Below, in pieces: positions 17,248 through 24,469 of a stretch of 36,198 bases of DNA. The notes under the pieces were generated by a model, which saw nothing but the letters and a program-made list of their open reading frames with translations, had not been told where the DNA came from and searched no databases. The stretch is from Vreelandella maris. Its GTDB lineage: Bacteria > Pseudomonadota > Gammaproteobacteria > Pseudomonadales > Halomonadaceae. Location of the stretch: contig NZ_JABWCV010000032.1 in NCBI RefSeq assembly GCF_013371085.1, positions 1 through 36,198 of the forward strand. Reading direction: 5' to 3'. Every line of letters starts with the position of its first letter. Within the stretch, counting starts at the first letter, position 1. The position numbers and the translations under genes are program-made.

Positions 17248-18267
17248 CTACTCATTGGAGGATAACAGCCCCTCCACCAGCCCATTCAGCCGCTGCTGGA
17301 ACTGCCCGCCCGGCGAGGGTGGGTTGGGGTCTGAGGTGATCACGACTGTCATTTCACGCTCGGGAATAACAAACAGCGCTTGACCACCATAGCCGCGCCC
17401 GTAGTAAACATCTTCCCCCGCCAACTGGGTAATAAACCAACCGAAGCCATATCCGTCGCCGGTCCAGCGAGAAGTGCCGCGGGGCTGCCACGATGTTTCT
17501 ACCCAGCCTTTCGGCAGAATTCGCTGCTGATTTCCAGACTCATCAATGACTAACCCATTGTTGCGATATAGCTCACCCACCTCAATCAGTGCGCGTGGAG
17601 AAAGCTGCATATCATTACCGCCAAAATAGATGCCTTGCGGGTCGCGCAGCCAAGGGCGGATAGTGATATTGAGCGGATCGCCCAGCAGGCGTTGTGCAAG
17701 CGCATGGGTCGTCTCACCGCTGGCATGGGTGAGCGCGGCGGAAAGCAGATGGCTGGTGCCGGTTGAGTAGAGCATTTCCCCGCCGGGTTCATCCACAAAA
17801 GGGCGAGTAATAGCATCGTTAACCCAGTTGTCACTGGCTACCCAAGCGCCATAGTGACTGCCAGAGGTACGCTCAAGCCCTGCTTGCAGTGCGAGTAGAT
17901 GGGCCACCGTGATCTCGCTGACTTTTGGATCAACACCGCTAGGAAGATGCTCGCCAAACAAATCCACCATGGGCTGCTCGACCGAATCGATAATATCCGC
18001 CTCAATCGCCGCACCAGTGATCGCCGCCAGCACGGTTTTGGACAGCGATTTAATATTGGCAGGCGATGCCACACCCGGCCCACCTTGATGATGTTCATGG
18101 ATAATCTCGCCATTGTAGGCCACTACCATGCTGTGAATGCGTTCAAGCTGGCGGGTTTGCTGGTCTAGTGCCTGGAGTGCTGTTGCAGAGGGTTTATTTT
18201 CTGCTGCAGCAGAAGTAGTGAAAAACGACATAACAGCAAACGAAACAAGTACAGCAGTAACGCGCAT
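17248..18267 (-). CDS. Class C beta-lactamase-type serine hydrolase, exported
   Basis: A 339-residue protein of the Beta-lactamase (PF00144) family with a signal peptide ending near TSAAA|EN. The active-site S74-x-x-K77 lies in NIKSLSKTV, and Y167 in YSTG is the likely second catalytic residue. The third motif, normally K/H-T-G, appears as GYGG in YYGRGYGGQALFV, common in esterase/EstB-like or D-aminopeptidase-like members. It is therefore not a convincing beta-lactamase; an esterase or peptidase role is more likely. It points toward the YqhA-like gene and has its promoter in the region shared with the HipB-like regulator. Confidence 0.85.
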   Translation of the reverse strand: MRVTAVLVSFAVMSFFTTSAAAENKPSATALQALDQQTRQLERIHSMVVAYNGEIIHEHHQGGPGVASPANIKSLSKTVLAAITGAAIEADIIDSVEQPMVDLFGEHLPSGVDPKVSEITVAHLLALQAGLERTSGSHYGAWVASDNWVNDAITRPFVDEPGGEMLYSTGTSHLLSAALTHASGETTHALAQRLLGDPLNITIRPWLRDPQGIYFGGNDMQLSPRALIEVGELYRNNGLVIDESGNQQRILPKGWVETSWQPRGTSRWTGDGYGFGWFITQLAGEDVYYGRGYGGQALFVIPEREMTVVITSDPNPPSPGGQFQQRLNGLVEGLLSSNE

Positions 18268-18396
18268 CGCAATACCTTCAGTATAAGTGGCAAAGGTTCG
18301 AGGCTAAGAAGCCGAAGAGGTTCCGCAACAGATAGCCGCGAGCATTAAAGTTAGGTGACACTTTCTGCGCCTGAGACTGAACTGAATATTTATATG

Positions 18397-18459
18397 AATG
18401 GCTCATTTTTGAGCTTTTATAGCCACTTTTAGTATATAGTGGTTTATAAATGACCCATT
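18397..18459 (+). promoter_or_regulatory. Promoter with nested inverted repeats before the HipB-like gene
   Basis: Two pairs of arms are nested around one promoter. The outer pair is AATGGCTCATTT (18397-18408) and AAATGACCCATT (18448-18459), complementary at 11 of 12 positions. The inner pair is TTTATAGCCACT (18416-18427) and AGTGGTTTATAAA (18438-18450), complementary apart from a small bulge. TTGAGC (18409-18414) and TATATA (18433-18438), 18 bases apart, could be the -35 and -10. This layout is what one expects for autorepression by the downstream antitoxin-like protein. Confidence 0.55.
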
Positions 18460-18474
18460 ATTAAGAGAGCTATT

Positions 18475-18771
18475 ATGGCCCTGATTCACTCTCTGCTTGC
18501 TCCTGGCGAACTGGCTCAGCAGGTCGGTGCCAACGCACGGGCAACCCGATTGGCGCAGAACCTTTCCCGTAGAACTTTGGCGCAGATGGCGGGTGTTTCC
18601 GAGTCCACTATTAAACGATTCGAGTCTCATGGGCAAATAACCCTAGAAGGACTTGTGCTCATTGCCACGGCACTGGGCGCAACAGGTCAAATTGCCGAAC
18701 TATTCAAGCATGAACACCCAGTATCCCTTGAAGAAATCAAACGGACAGGTCGCACCCGGGGGCGAAAATGA
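18475..18771 (+). CDS. HipB-like helix-turn-helix transcriptional regulator
   Basis: A 98-residue DNA-binding protein. Residues ~17-75 form a Cro/CI-type helix-turn-helix (ARATRLAQNLSRRTLAQMAG then VSESTIKRFESHGQITLEGL). The basic C-terminal tail LEEIKRTGRTRGRK is like that of HipB-type antitoxins encoded just before a HipA kinase. The stop codon overlaps the next ATG in ATGA, the usual coupling in hipBA pairs, but the partner is only a 36-codon stub here. AAGAGAG sits eight bases before the ATG. Autoregulation through the palindromes upstream is likely. It may now act as a stand-alone regulator. Confidence 0.85.
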   Translation: MALIHSLLAPGELAQQVGANARATRLAQNLSRRTLAQMAGVSESTIKRFESHGQITLEGLVLIATALGATGQIAELFKHEHPVSLEEIKRTGRTRGRK

Positions 18772-18878
18772 AGCGGATCAACTCTATAGAGGTGCTGCTA
18801 GCAGGTAACCCAGTAGGGGAACTGGTCGCTAGCCCACATCAGCGAGCCTTTGATGAAAAATACCAACGCCTTGGATAG
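18768..18878 (+). pseudogene. HipA-like toxin, N-terminal remnant (36 codons)
   Basis: An ATG overlapping the regulator's stop opens a reading frame of 36 codons, starting MKRINSIEVLLAGNPVGELV and ending KYQRLG before TAG. The first ~28 residues look like the HipA N-subdomain 1, with the hydrophobic strand followed by G-x-x-VGEL. Nothing downstream to 19017 resembles the rest of a HipA kinase, so the ~400-residue toxin has been deleted. The position after a HipB-like gene with ATGA overlap is the main support; with so short a stub, a genuine small protein is the alternative. Confidence 0.5.
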
Positions 18879-19017
18879 CACAAGAGTAGTCACTTTCGAC
18901 TAGAGGGAGGCAGTGGAATTACGCAAAACAAGAAAAAGCCTGCTAGGATGGGGGTGTTGGCTCATGGGTAAGCAACCCTTTGATTTTACCTAAAACGCAA
19001 TAAGCAAGGAGCGCCCT

Positions 19018-19092
19018 ATGCGTAATATTATCTACATTATTGGCCTGATCGTCGTTGTGCTGTTCATTCTGTCGATGCTTGGCCTACGCTAA
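19018..19092 (+). CDS. 24-residue hydrophobic membrane peptide
   Basis: A short frame with a strong AAGGAG at 19006-19011, six bases before its ATG, encodes 24 residues starting MRNIIYIIGLIVVVLFILSM and ending LGLR. It is one membrane span with a positive residue at each end, and it is followed 21 bases later by a strong terminator. Ribosome-binding site, composition and terminator together argue that it is translated. Similar tiny single-span proteins are widespread and mostly uncharacterised. I cannot assign a function. Confidence 0.6.
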   Translation: MRNIIYIIGLIVVVLFILSMLGLR

Positions 19093-19113
19093 GCCTCAAA
19101 CAATAAGCCAAGC

Positions 19114-19153
19114 AAAAAACCGCCCACCAGCGAAAGCTGTGGGCGGTTTTTTT
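19114..19153. terminator. Strong bidirectional rho-independent terminator
   Basis: A run of six A, CCGCCCA, a one-base bulge, CAGC, the tetraloop GAAA, GCTG, TGGGCGG and a run of seven T form a long, GC-rich hairpin bounded by A and T tracts. It therefore works on both strands: for the small membrane peptide on the + strand and for the convergent unknown gene whose TAA stop (complement of 19152-19154) touches it. Confidence 0.9.
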
Positions 19154-19523
19154 ATGCGCAATCAGCGGCACCCTGGCCAAACATATCAAACATCAGCTCG
19201 CGGCCAAGGCTGGTCAGTACAAAGCGGCCATACTCATTAAAAGTGGCGGCTTCACTAGTTTCCATCACTTGCTGGCAGGTCGCCCAGGTGGGCGCAGCTG
19301 CGCTAAGTGCGACAAGCTCGCGTTGGGCTAAGCCGCGCTGGGGCAGGGTGATGGTTTCTAGCACATGACCGTGGTCGTAAAGCAGTTCAGCGGCAATCGA
19401 CAAACATTGGCGAAGGCTGCGTTGAACGTTTGCAGCGGTTGGCAGCCCACGAGACGCTTGGAGAGGGCGTTCTGTTGCCAGCTCGGGAGGACTAAGCTCT
19501 AAAGACATTAGTTCTGGAGGCAT
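19152..19523 (-). CDS. Hypothetical protein, 123 residues
   Basis: I do not recognise the family. The chosen start reads MPPELMSLELSPPE and has CAGGAG ending eight bases before the ATG; a longer frame to 19646 exists but lacks such a site and would extend past the region that should hold the promoters for this gene and ugd. The protein is acidic to neutral and likely helical, with a central LSIAAELLYDHGHVLETITL, a Glu-rich middle, and an end NEYGRFVLTSLGRELMFDMF, which looks like a folded C-terminal helix. There is no signal peptide or membrane span. It is divergent from ugd and convergent with the small membrane peptide. Confidence 0.65.
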   Translation of the reverse strand: MPPELMSLELSPPELATERPLQASRGLPTAANVQRSLRQCLSIAAELLYDHGHVLETITLPQRGLAQRELVALSAAAPTWATCQQVMETSEAATFNEYGRFVLTSLGRELMFDMFGQGAADCA

Positions 19524-19694
19524 CGAATGATCTCCTGCGGTCAGCCCAATAGGGGCTTGTTGCAGCGCATTATAGACTAAGGGCGATGTTAGACCAAGGT
19601 CTATAATCTGCGCGAGCATTCGTGCGCTAGCGCTCATCAACCGCAAGCCGATGTGCTACGCTCGCTGCCACGTATCTTATCGAGTCAAAGTGTC

Positions 19695-21023
19695 ATGCAT
19701 ATCAGTGTATTCGGAACCGGTTATGTCGGCCTTGTCGCGGGCGCTTGTTTAGCCGATGTGGGCCATCAAGTTACCTGTATGGATGTTAACGCCGAGCGGA
19801 TTGCGCAGCTTAATGCGGGCGACGTACCGATTTTTGAGCCAGGGCTTAGCACTATCGTTACCCATAACGTAGCGGCTGGGCGCTTACGCTTTACGACCGA
19901 TGCGGCACAAGCCGTAGCGGAGGGCGAGTTATTATTTATCGCCGTGGGCACACCGCCCGATGAAGACGGCAGTGCCGACCTACGTTATGTGCTGGAAGTG
20001 GCGCGCACCATTGGCCAGCATATGGATAGCTACAAGCTGGTGATCGATAAATCGACCGTACCGGTGGGAACCGCCGAAAAAGTCCACGCCGCTATTAGCG
20101 AGGTTCTTGAACAGCACGGCGTATCTCACGCCTTTGACGTTTGCTCCAACCCGGAGTTTATGAAAGAAGGGGCGGCGATTGAAGATTTTACCCGTGGCGC
20201 ACGCATTATTGTCGGCACGGAAAGCGAGCGGGTGAAAGCACGGATGCAAGAGTGCTATGCCCCCTACAATCGCAACCACGAAAAACTGATGTTTATGAGC
20301 GTACGGGCCGCCGAGCTAACCAAATACGCCGCCAACGCCATGCTCGCCACCAAAATTAGCTTTATGAACGAGATCGCCAACCTTGCCGAACGGCTGGAAG
20401 TGGACATTGAAGACGTGCGCCGGGGCATTGGCAGCGACCCACGTATTGGCTACCACTTTATTTACCCAGGCTGTGGCTACGGCGGCTCCTGCTTCCCCAA
20501 AGATGTGCAGGCGTTAGAGCGTGCCGCGCGCCAGTTAGGCTACACGCCGGAACTGCTCAGCGCCGTCGAAGCGGTTAATTTGCGCCAGAAACAGACCTTA
20601 TTCACAAAACTGCAAGATAACTTAGGCAGTCTAAGTGGCAAAACCATCGCGGTGTGGGGCTTGGCGTTTAAACCCAACACCGATGATATGCGCGAAGCCC
20701 CAAGCCGCTCCTTAATGGAAGCGCTCTGGCAAGCGGGCGCGAAGGTGCAAGCGTTTGACCCCGAAGCGATGGCCGAATGCCGCCGCATTTACGGCGAGCG
20801 CGATGACCTGATGCTAGCGGGCGACCGGATTCAAGCCGTGAAAGGCGCCGATGCCCTGGTGATTTGCACTGAGTGGAAAGAGTTTCGCAGTGTCGATTTC
20901 GCTTGGTTAGCTCAGCAGCTAGCCGACAACGTCGTTATCGATGGGCGAAATTTATACACCCCCGACGCCGTTGAAGAGGCAGGGCTGCGTTACATTGGGG
21001 TAGGGCGCAGAAGCCGTGGCTAG
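19695..21023 (+). CDS. ugd: UDP-glucose 6-dehydrogenase
   Basis: A 442-residue cytosolic enzyme that oxidises UDP-glucose twice to UDP-glucuronate, a precursor of acidic surface polysaccharides. Seen here: the N-terminal NAD fold starting [32 protein letters not shown], the lid [15 protein letters not shown], the catalytic cysteine in [15 protein letters not shown], and the C-terminal [14 protein letters not shown]. The ATG at 19695 is chosen because family homology begins exactly there; the ribosome-binding site is poor. It lies upstream of the flagellar genes but is separated from fliD by 226 bp containing a likely separate promoter. A role in exopolysaccharide, or in sugar supply for flagellin glycosylation, is speculative. 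Confidence 0.96.
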   Translation: MHISVFGTGYVGLVAGACLADVGHQVTCMDVNAERIAQLNAGDVPIFEPGLSTIVTHNVAAGRLRFTTDAAQAVAEGELLFIAVGTPPDEDGSADLRYVLEVARTIGQHMDSYKLVIDKSTVPVGTAEKVHAAISEVLEQHGVSHAFDVCSNPEFMKEGAAIEDFTRGARIIVGTESERVKARMQECYAPYNRNHEKLMFMSVRAAELTKYAANAMLATKISFMNEIANLAERLEVDIEDVRRGIGSDPRIGYHFIYPGCGYGGSCFPKDVQALERAARQLGYTPELLSAVEAVNLRQKQTLFTKLQDNLGSLSGKTIAVWGLAFKPNTDDMREAPSRSLMEALWQAGAKVQAFDPEAMAECRRIYGERDDLMLAGDRIQAVKGADALVICTEWKEFRSVDFAWLAQQLADNVVIDGRNLYTPDAVEEAGLRYIGVGRRSRG

Positions 21024-21097
21024 GCGGGTAAATTTAAATTAAGAGGATGTGCTTTACCTTCGGTTACTTTTTGACACGCAGTAAAGGCGACAAATCC

Positions 21098-21124
21098 TGA
21101 AGTTAGCTGTTAAATAGCCGAAGG
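21098..21124 (+). promoter_or_regulatory. Candidate sigma-28 (FliA) promoter before the first fliD
   Basis: TGAAGTTA (21098-21105), an 11-base spacer, and GCCGAAGG (21117-21124) match the flagellar consensus TAAAGTTT-N11-GCCGATAA at 6/8 and 5/8 positions. It lies 126 bp before the fliD start. The spacing is the same as in the two better sites at 22692 and 25200, but the -10 is weak, so confidence is moderate. Confidence 0.4.
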
Positions 21125-21249
21125 TTTAATTAGTAAATTGATAGATTTTCAGACACGACAGGCGTTGCGCGATAAGTTTTGCAAGACAGGTTTCTGCAGT
21201 GGCAGCGCAAGCATAAACGTCACGACGTTATAAAAAAGGACGGTACAGC

Positions 21250-22596
21250 ATGGCTTCCATTTCATCACTCGGTATTGGCTCAGGCCTCGACCTCAACGGT
21301 TTATTAGATCAATTGAAAGAGGCCGAGGAAGAGAAGCTGGTGCCGATTATTGAGCAGCAGGAAACTCAGAAGGCTAAAATTTCCGCCTACGGCCAGCTGC
21401 AAAGCGCGCTTTCAGCGTTTCAAGATTCTGCTGATGCGCTCAATGACAGCGCACTTTACGAGAGCCTTTCAACCAACGTGGGTGGAGAAGCGATCACCGC
21501 TACCGCCGATGCAGAAGCGCAGCCGGGCAGCTACAACGTAAGCGTTGAAACCCTAGCAACCCGCGGCACGCTTGCTTCTGATGGCGTAGCTACAGCAGAT
21601 GAAGCGATTACCACAGACCCCCAAAAGCTTACCCTTAATTTCGCGGGTAGCCCTTCCCAGGAGGTCGATATAGCGGCAGATAGCTCCCTTGAAGATATCC
21701 GCGATGCGATAAATGCCAACGAAGACGCTGGCGTAAACGCCACTATTGTTAATGACGGTACAGATTTCCGTTTAGCCCTCAGTTCTAGGGAAACCGGCGC
21801 CGCTGCTTCTATAGAGAGCTTTAGCTTCGATGGCACGGCCCCGTTTTCAGCAGACACCGATAATACGTTGCAAAGCGGCACTGATGCCGCGCTGAACGTT
21901 AATGGCATCGCGATTACTAGCTCTACTAATCAAGTTGAAGGCGCGATTCAAGGCGTAACGCTTAACCTTCAAGAAGAAGGCGAGAGCACGGTTAAAATAG
22001 AGCAGGACACACTCGCCGTACGCGAAGCCGTGACCAGTTTTGTGGATGCCTACAATGATCTAAAAGGTACGATGGGCGAGTTAACCAGTTTTGATGCTGA
22101 AACCGGTGCAGCTGGCGAGTTATTAGGCGACAGCGCCATACGTACCGTCGAATCACGCATGCGTAGTGTGCTCAGCGGTGGTGTGGAAGGTGAGTTTTCG
22201 ATGCTCAGTGATATCGGCATTTCACTGAAGACGGATGGCACGCTAGAAATCGATTCTGACGAACTCGATAACGCTATTGCCAATAACCAAGACGCGCTAT
22301 CAGCCTTTTTCGTAGGCAGTTCAGATGAAACCGGTATGGCGGGGCAGGTTAATACGATGGTCGAGCAATTGCTCAGCGCCAACGGAACCGTGACCGGGGC
22401 AATTACGGGTGCTGAAAACAGCATAGAGTCGTTGGGTGAGCGTTATACCCGCATGGAGCAATCCATTGATCAAACCATCTCGCGTTACCGCACGCAATTT
22501 GGTCAACTAGATGGGATTATTGCGCAAATGAACCAAACGAGCAGCTACCTCAATCAGCAGTTCGATGCCTTAGACGCCCAGCTAGGTCGTGATTGA
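21250..22596 (+). CDS. fliD: Flagellar filament cap protein FliD, copy 1
   Basis: A 448-residue secreted hook-associated protein 2 that caps the growing flagellum and folds flagellin into place. The FliD N-domain (residues ~1-110) opens ISSLGIGSGLDLNGLLDQL. The flagellin hook IN motif region (LEDIRDAINANEDAGVNATI) and the C-domain with long coiled coils (final ~100 residues, ending SSYLNQQFDALDAQLG) are complete. AAAAAAGGA precedes the ATG. A paralogue of nearly the same layout follows 199 bp downstream. Like other exported flagellar proteins it lacks a Sec signal and is rich in Ala, Asp, Glu, Ser and Thr with no cysteine. Which of the two copies caps the filament cannot be told. Confidence 0.94.
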   Translation: MASISSLGIGSGLDLNGLLDQLKEAEEEKLVPIIEQQETQKAKISAYGQLQSALSAFQDSADALNDSALYESLSTNVGGEAITATADAEAQPGSYNVSVETLATRGTLASDGVATADEAITTDPQKLTLNFAGSPSQEVDIAADSSLEDIRDAINANEDAGVNATIVNDGTDFRLALSSRETGAAASIESFSFDGTAPFSADTDNTLQSGTDAALNVNGIAITSSTNQVEGAIQGVTLNLQEEGESTVKIEQDTLAVREAVTSFVDAYNDLKGTMGELTSFDAETGAAGELLGDSAIRTVESRMRSVLSGGVEGEFSMLSDIGISLKTDGTLEIDSDELDNAIANNQDALSAFFVGSSDETGMAGQVNTMVEQLLSANGTVTGAITGAENSIESLGERYTRMEQSIDQTISRYRTQFGQLDGIIAQMNQTSSYLNQQFDALDAQLGRD

Positions 22597-22624
22597 TATT
22601 GACCGCTAGAAATTGACGTTTCCG

Positions 22625-22648
22625 ACGCCTGCGTAAGCAGGCGTTTTT
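22625..22648 (+). terminator. Rho-independent terminator after fliD copy 1
   Basis: ACGCCTGC (22625-22632), loop GTAA and GCAGGCGT (22637-22644) form a perfect 8-bp stem followed by TTTT. It begins 28 bases after the stop codon of the first fliD gene, so the two fliD copies are separate transcription units. Confidence 0.88.
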
Positions 22649-22691
22649 ATTGATAAAAACAAAATAGCCCGGTTAGCGAAAGAAAAAGCGC

Positions 22692-22718
22692 TAAAGTTGC
22701 CCTCTGTTCAGTCGATAA
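22692..22718 (+). promoter_or_regulatory. Sigma-28 (FliA) promoter before the second fliD
   Basis: TAAAGTTG (22692-22699), an 11-base spacer and GTCGATAA (22711-22718) match TAAAGTTT-N11-GCCGATAA at 7/8 and 7/8 positions. The site lies 78 bp before the ATG of fliD copy 2 and just after the terminator of copy 1. It implies expression with the late flagellar class, after hook completion releases FliA from its anti-sigma factor. Confidence 0.82.
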
Positions 22719-22795
22719 GGTTACTATCAACCTACAAGCGCCCAAGGATGCGCTTCTCTATTTTGGTTTAGCCTTTTCACTGAGGAACACCCAGT

Positions 22796-24199
22796 ATGGC
22801 GACAATAACCTCCCTTGGCGTTGGTTCGGGTCTCGACCTAACCGGCCTGTTGGATCAATTACAAGAAGCCGAACGCGGCAAGCTCGCTCCCATCACGCTG
22901 CAAAAAGAGCAGCAACAAGCCAAAATTTCTGCCTATGGCCAGCTGCAAACCTCGCTCGATGCGTTTCAAGATGCAGTAGCGAAAATCAATGACCCTAAAC
23001 TCTACCAAAGCCTTTCCGCGAATGTTCGTGGTGATGGTATTACCGCCACGACTACTGCCGATGCATTGCCCGGTAGTTACCGGGTAGAAGTTAGCCAATT
23101 GGCGACCTCAGGCACGCTCGCCTCTGCGCGTGTTGATACAAAGGATCAACCGCTCGAGCTTCAAGGCGCCACAGCACTCAAGCTTAATTTTGGTGAGTTA
23201 GGCGCGGATGGGTCGGTAACGATCGATATTGCACCTGATAGCTCGTTAAGCGATATCCGTGATGCAATTAACGCCAACAAAGAATCCGGCGTTAACGCCA
23301 CCATCATCAATGATGGTGAGGGTTATCGGCTGGCGTTAAGTTCCAAAGCGACAGGTGTAGAAGCTTCTATCCATAGCTTTAGTTTTGTAGATGCAGCAGA
23401 TGCTGTAGTTACCGGCCCATTCGGTGAGGCGACAGAAGTTGGGGCCAAGCAACAAGGGCAGGATGCGGCGTTAACCGTTAATGGCATTGCGATTAGCAGC
23501 GCCAAGAACCAAATTGAAGGCGCTATTCAAGGCGTGACGCTCAACCTTGCTGAGCTCAGTATTGCAGAAGGCGAAACCGCTTCTAGCACGGTTAACATTG
23601 AACGCGACACGCTAAAGCAGCGCGAAGCGATTAACGGTTTTGTAAAAGCGTTTAATGATTTAAAAGGCACCATCGGTAAATTAACGTCGTTTGACAGTGA
23701 AAGTGGTTCCGCGGCGGATCTGTTAGGCGATAGCACTGTGCGAACTATCGAGTCACGCCTACGTAGCGTATTAACGGGTGGCGTAGAAGGGGGCGAGTTA
23801 TCCACCTTGAGCCAGTTAGGGATTACGCTGCAGCGTGATGGTACGTTAGAAGTCGATGACGACAAGCTAAGCGATTTGGTAGCCAATAATCCTCAGGCGC
23901 TCAGTGACTTTTTTGTCGGTGACGAAGATGCTGGCGGCCTAGCGGGCAAGCTCGAAGCATCAATTGGGCAAATGCTAGGCGATAGCGGCGTTCTGAAAGG
24001 CGCGATCACAGGCGCGGAGAACCGGGTGAAAAGCCTCGATACCCGCTACGAGCGTATGGAAAAAAGTATTGAAGGCACAATCTCACGCTACCGTACTCAA
24101 TTCAGCCAGCTCGATGTGATGATCGCGCAAATGAACAGCACCAGCTCCTACCTCACACAACAGTTCGATGCACTGGATGCACAGCTGGGGCGCGATTAA
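22796..24199 (+). CDS. fliD: Flagellar filament cap protein FliD, copy 2
   Basis: A 467-residue paralogue of the preceding protein. Both ends are strongly alike (ITSLGVGSGLDLTGLLDQLQ at the start; SYLTQQFDALDAQLGRD at the end), while the middle is ~19 residues longer, with inserts around residues 200-220 and 250. All FliD regions are intact: N-domain, SLSDIRDAINANKESGVNATI, the variable D2/D3 centre and the coiled C-terminal domain. It has its own sigma-28 promoter. The divergence is concentrated in the surface-exposed middle, as expected if the two caps suit different flagellins or different functions such as adhesion. A recent duplication would leave them more alike in the centre. Confidence 0.94.
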   Translation: MATITSLGVGSGLDLTGLLDQLQEAERGKLAPITLQKEQQQAKISAYGQLQTSLDAFQDAVAKINDPKLYQSLSANVRGDGITATTTADALPGSYRVEVSQLATSGTLASARVDTKDQPLELQGATALKLNFGELGADGSVTIDIAPDSSLSDIRDAINANKESGVNATIINDGEGYRLALSSKATGVEASIHSFSFVDAADAVVTGPFGEATEVGAKQQGQDAALTVNGIAISSAKNQIEGAIQGVTLNLAELSIAEGETASSTVNIERDTLKQREAINGFVKAFNDLKGTIGKLTSFDSESGSAADLLGDSTVRTIESRLRSVLTGGVEGGELSTLSQLGITLQRDGTLEVDDDKLSDLVANNPQALSDFFVGDEDAGGLAGKLEASIGQMLGDSGVLKGAITGAENRVKSLDTRYERMEKSIEGTISRYRTQFSQLDVMIAQMNSTSSYLTQQFDALDAQLGRD

Positions 24200-24211
24200 T
24201 AGAAGTCATTA

Positions 24212-24231
24212 GAACGGCCTAATGGCCGTTC
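24212..24231 (+). terminator. Hairpin after fliD copy 2, weak terminator
   Basis: GAACGGCC (24212-24219) and GGCCGTTC (24224-24231) form a perfect 8-bp stem with loop TAAT, 12 bases after the stop codon. The following bases ataattcct are not a real T tract, so termination may be partial or Rho-assisted. Confidence 0.5.
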
Positions 24232-24469
24232 ATAATTCCTAACACAGCCAAGTAGGCTCTCGGTGTTTTTTATCATCACGAACGCAGCGCGGCGATCTCT
24301 GGCTTACCCAGCCCCCGCTTGAGATTGCCGCTTCGCTACGCTTTTTGCACAGGCATTCAGCGCAGCAGGGGTGTGGAGGAGTTTAGTGCTTCTTGCGCCA
24401 TGGTCAGAAAGGCAGCAGCAAAGCAAGCTGCGTTAATACTGCCGGTAAGGTAGTTCGCCCGCCTATAGG
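24232..24469. other. Intergenic stretch without a recognisable gene
   Basis: About 240 bases between fliD copy 2 and the convergent ZipA-like gene contain no frame with a ribosome-binding site and no family I recognise on either strand; reading frames are broken by stops. GGTAAGGTAG (24444-24453) pairs with CTACTTACC (24470-24478) across the end of the ZipA-like gene, possibly a 3' hairpin for that gene. The base composition looks like decayed coding sequence, but I cannot name a source. Confidence 0.5.

Noticed and set aside
18403..18636. Minus-strand 77-codon frame over the HipB-like gene
   Set aside because: It lies across the promoter and the helix-turn-helix gene, has no ribosome-binding site and no recognisable content.
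19524..19646. Longer start for the unknown protein next to ugd
   Set aside because: No ribosome-binding site precedes the distal start, whereas CAGGAG lies correctly before the ATG at 19523.
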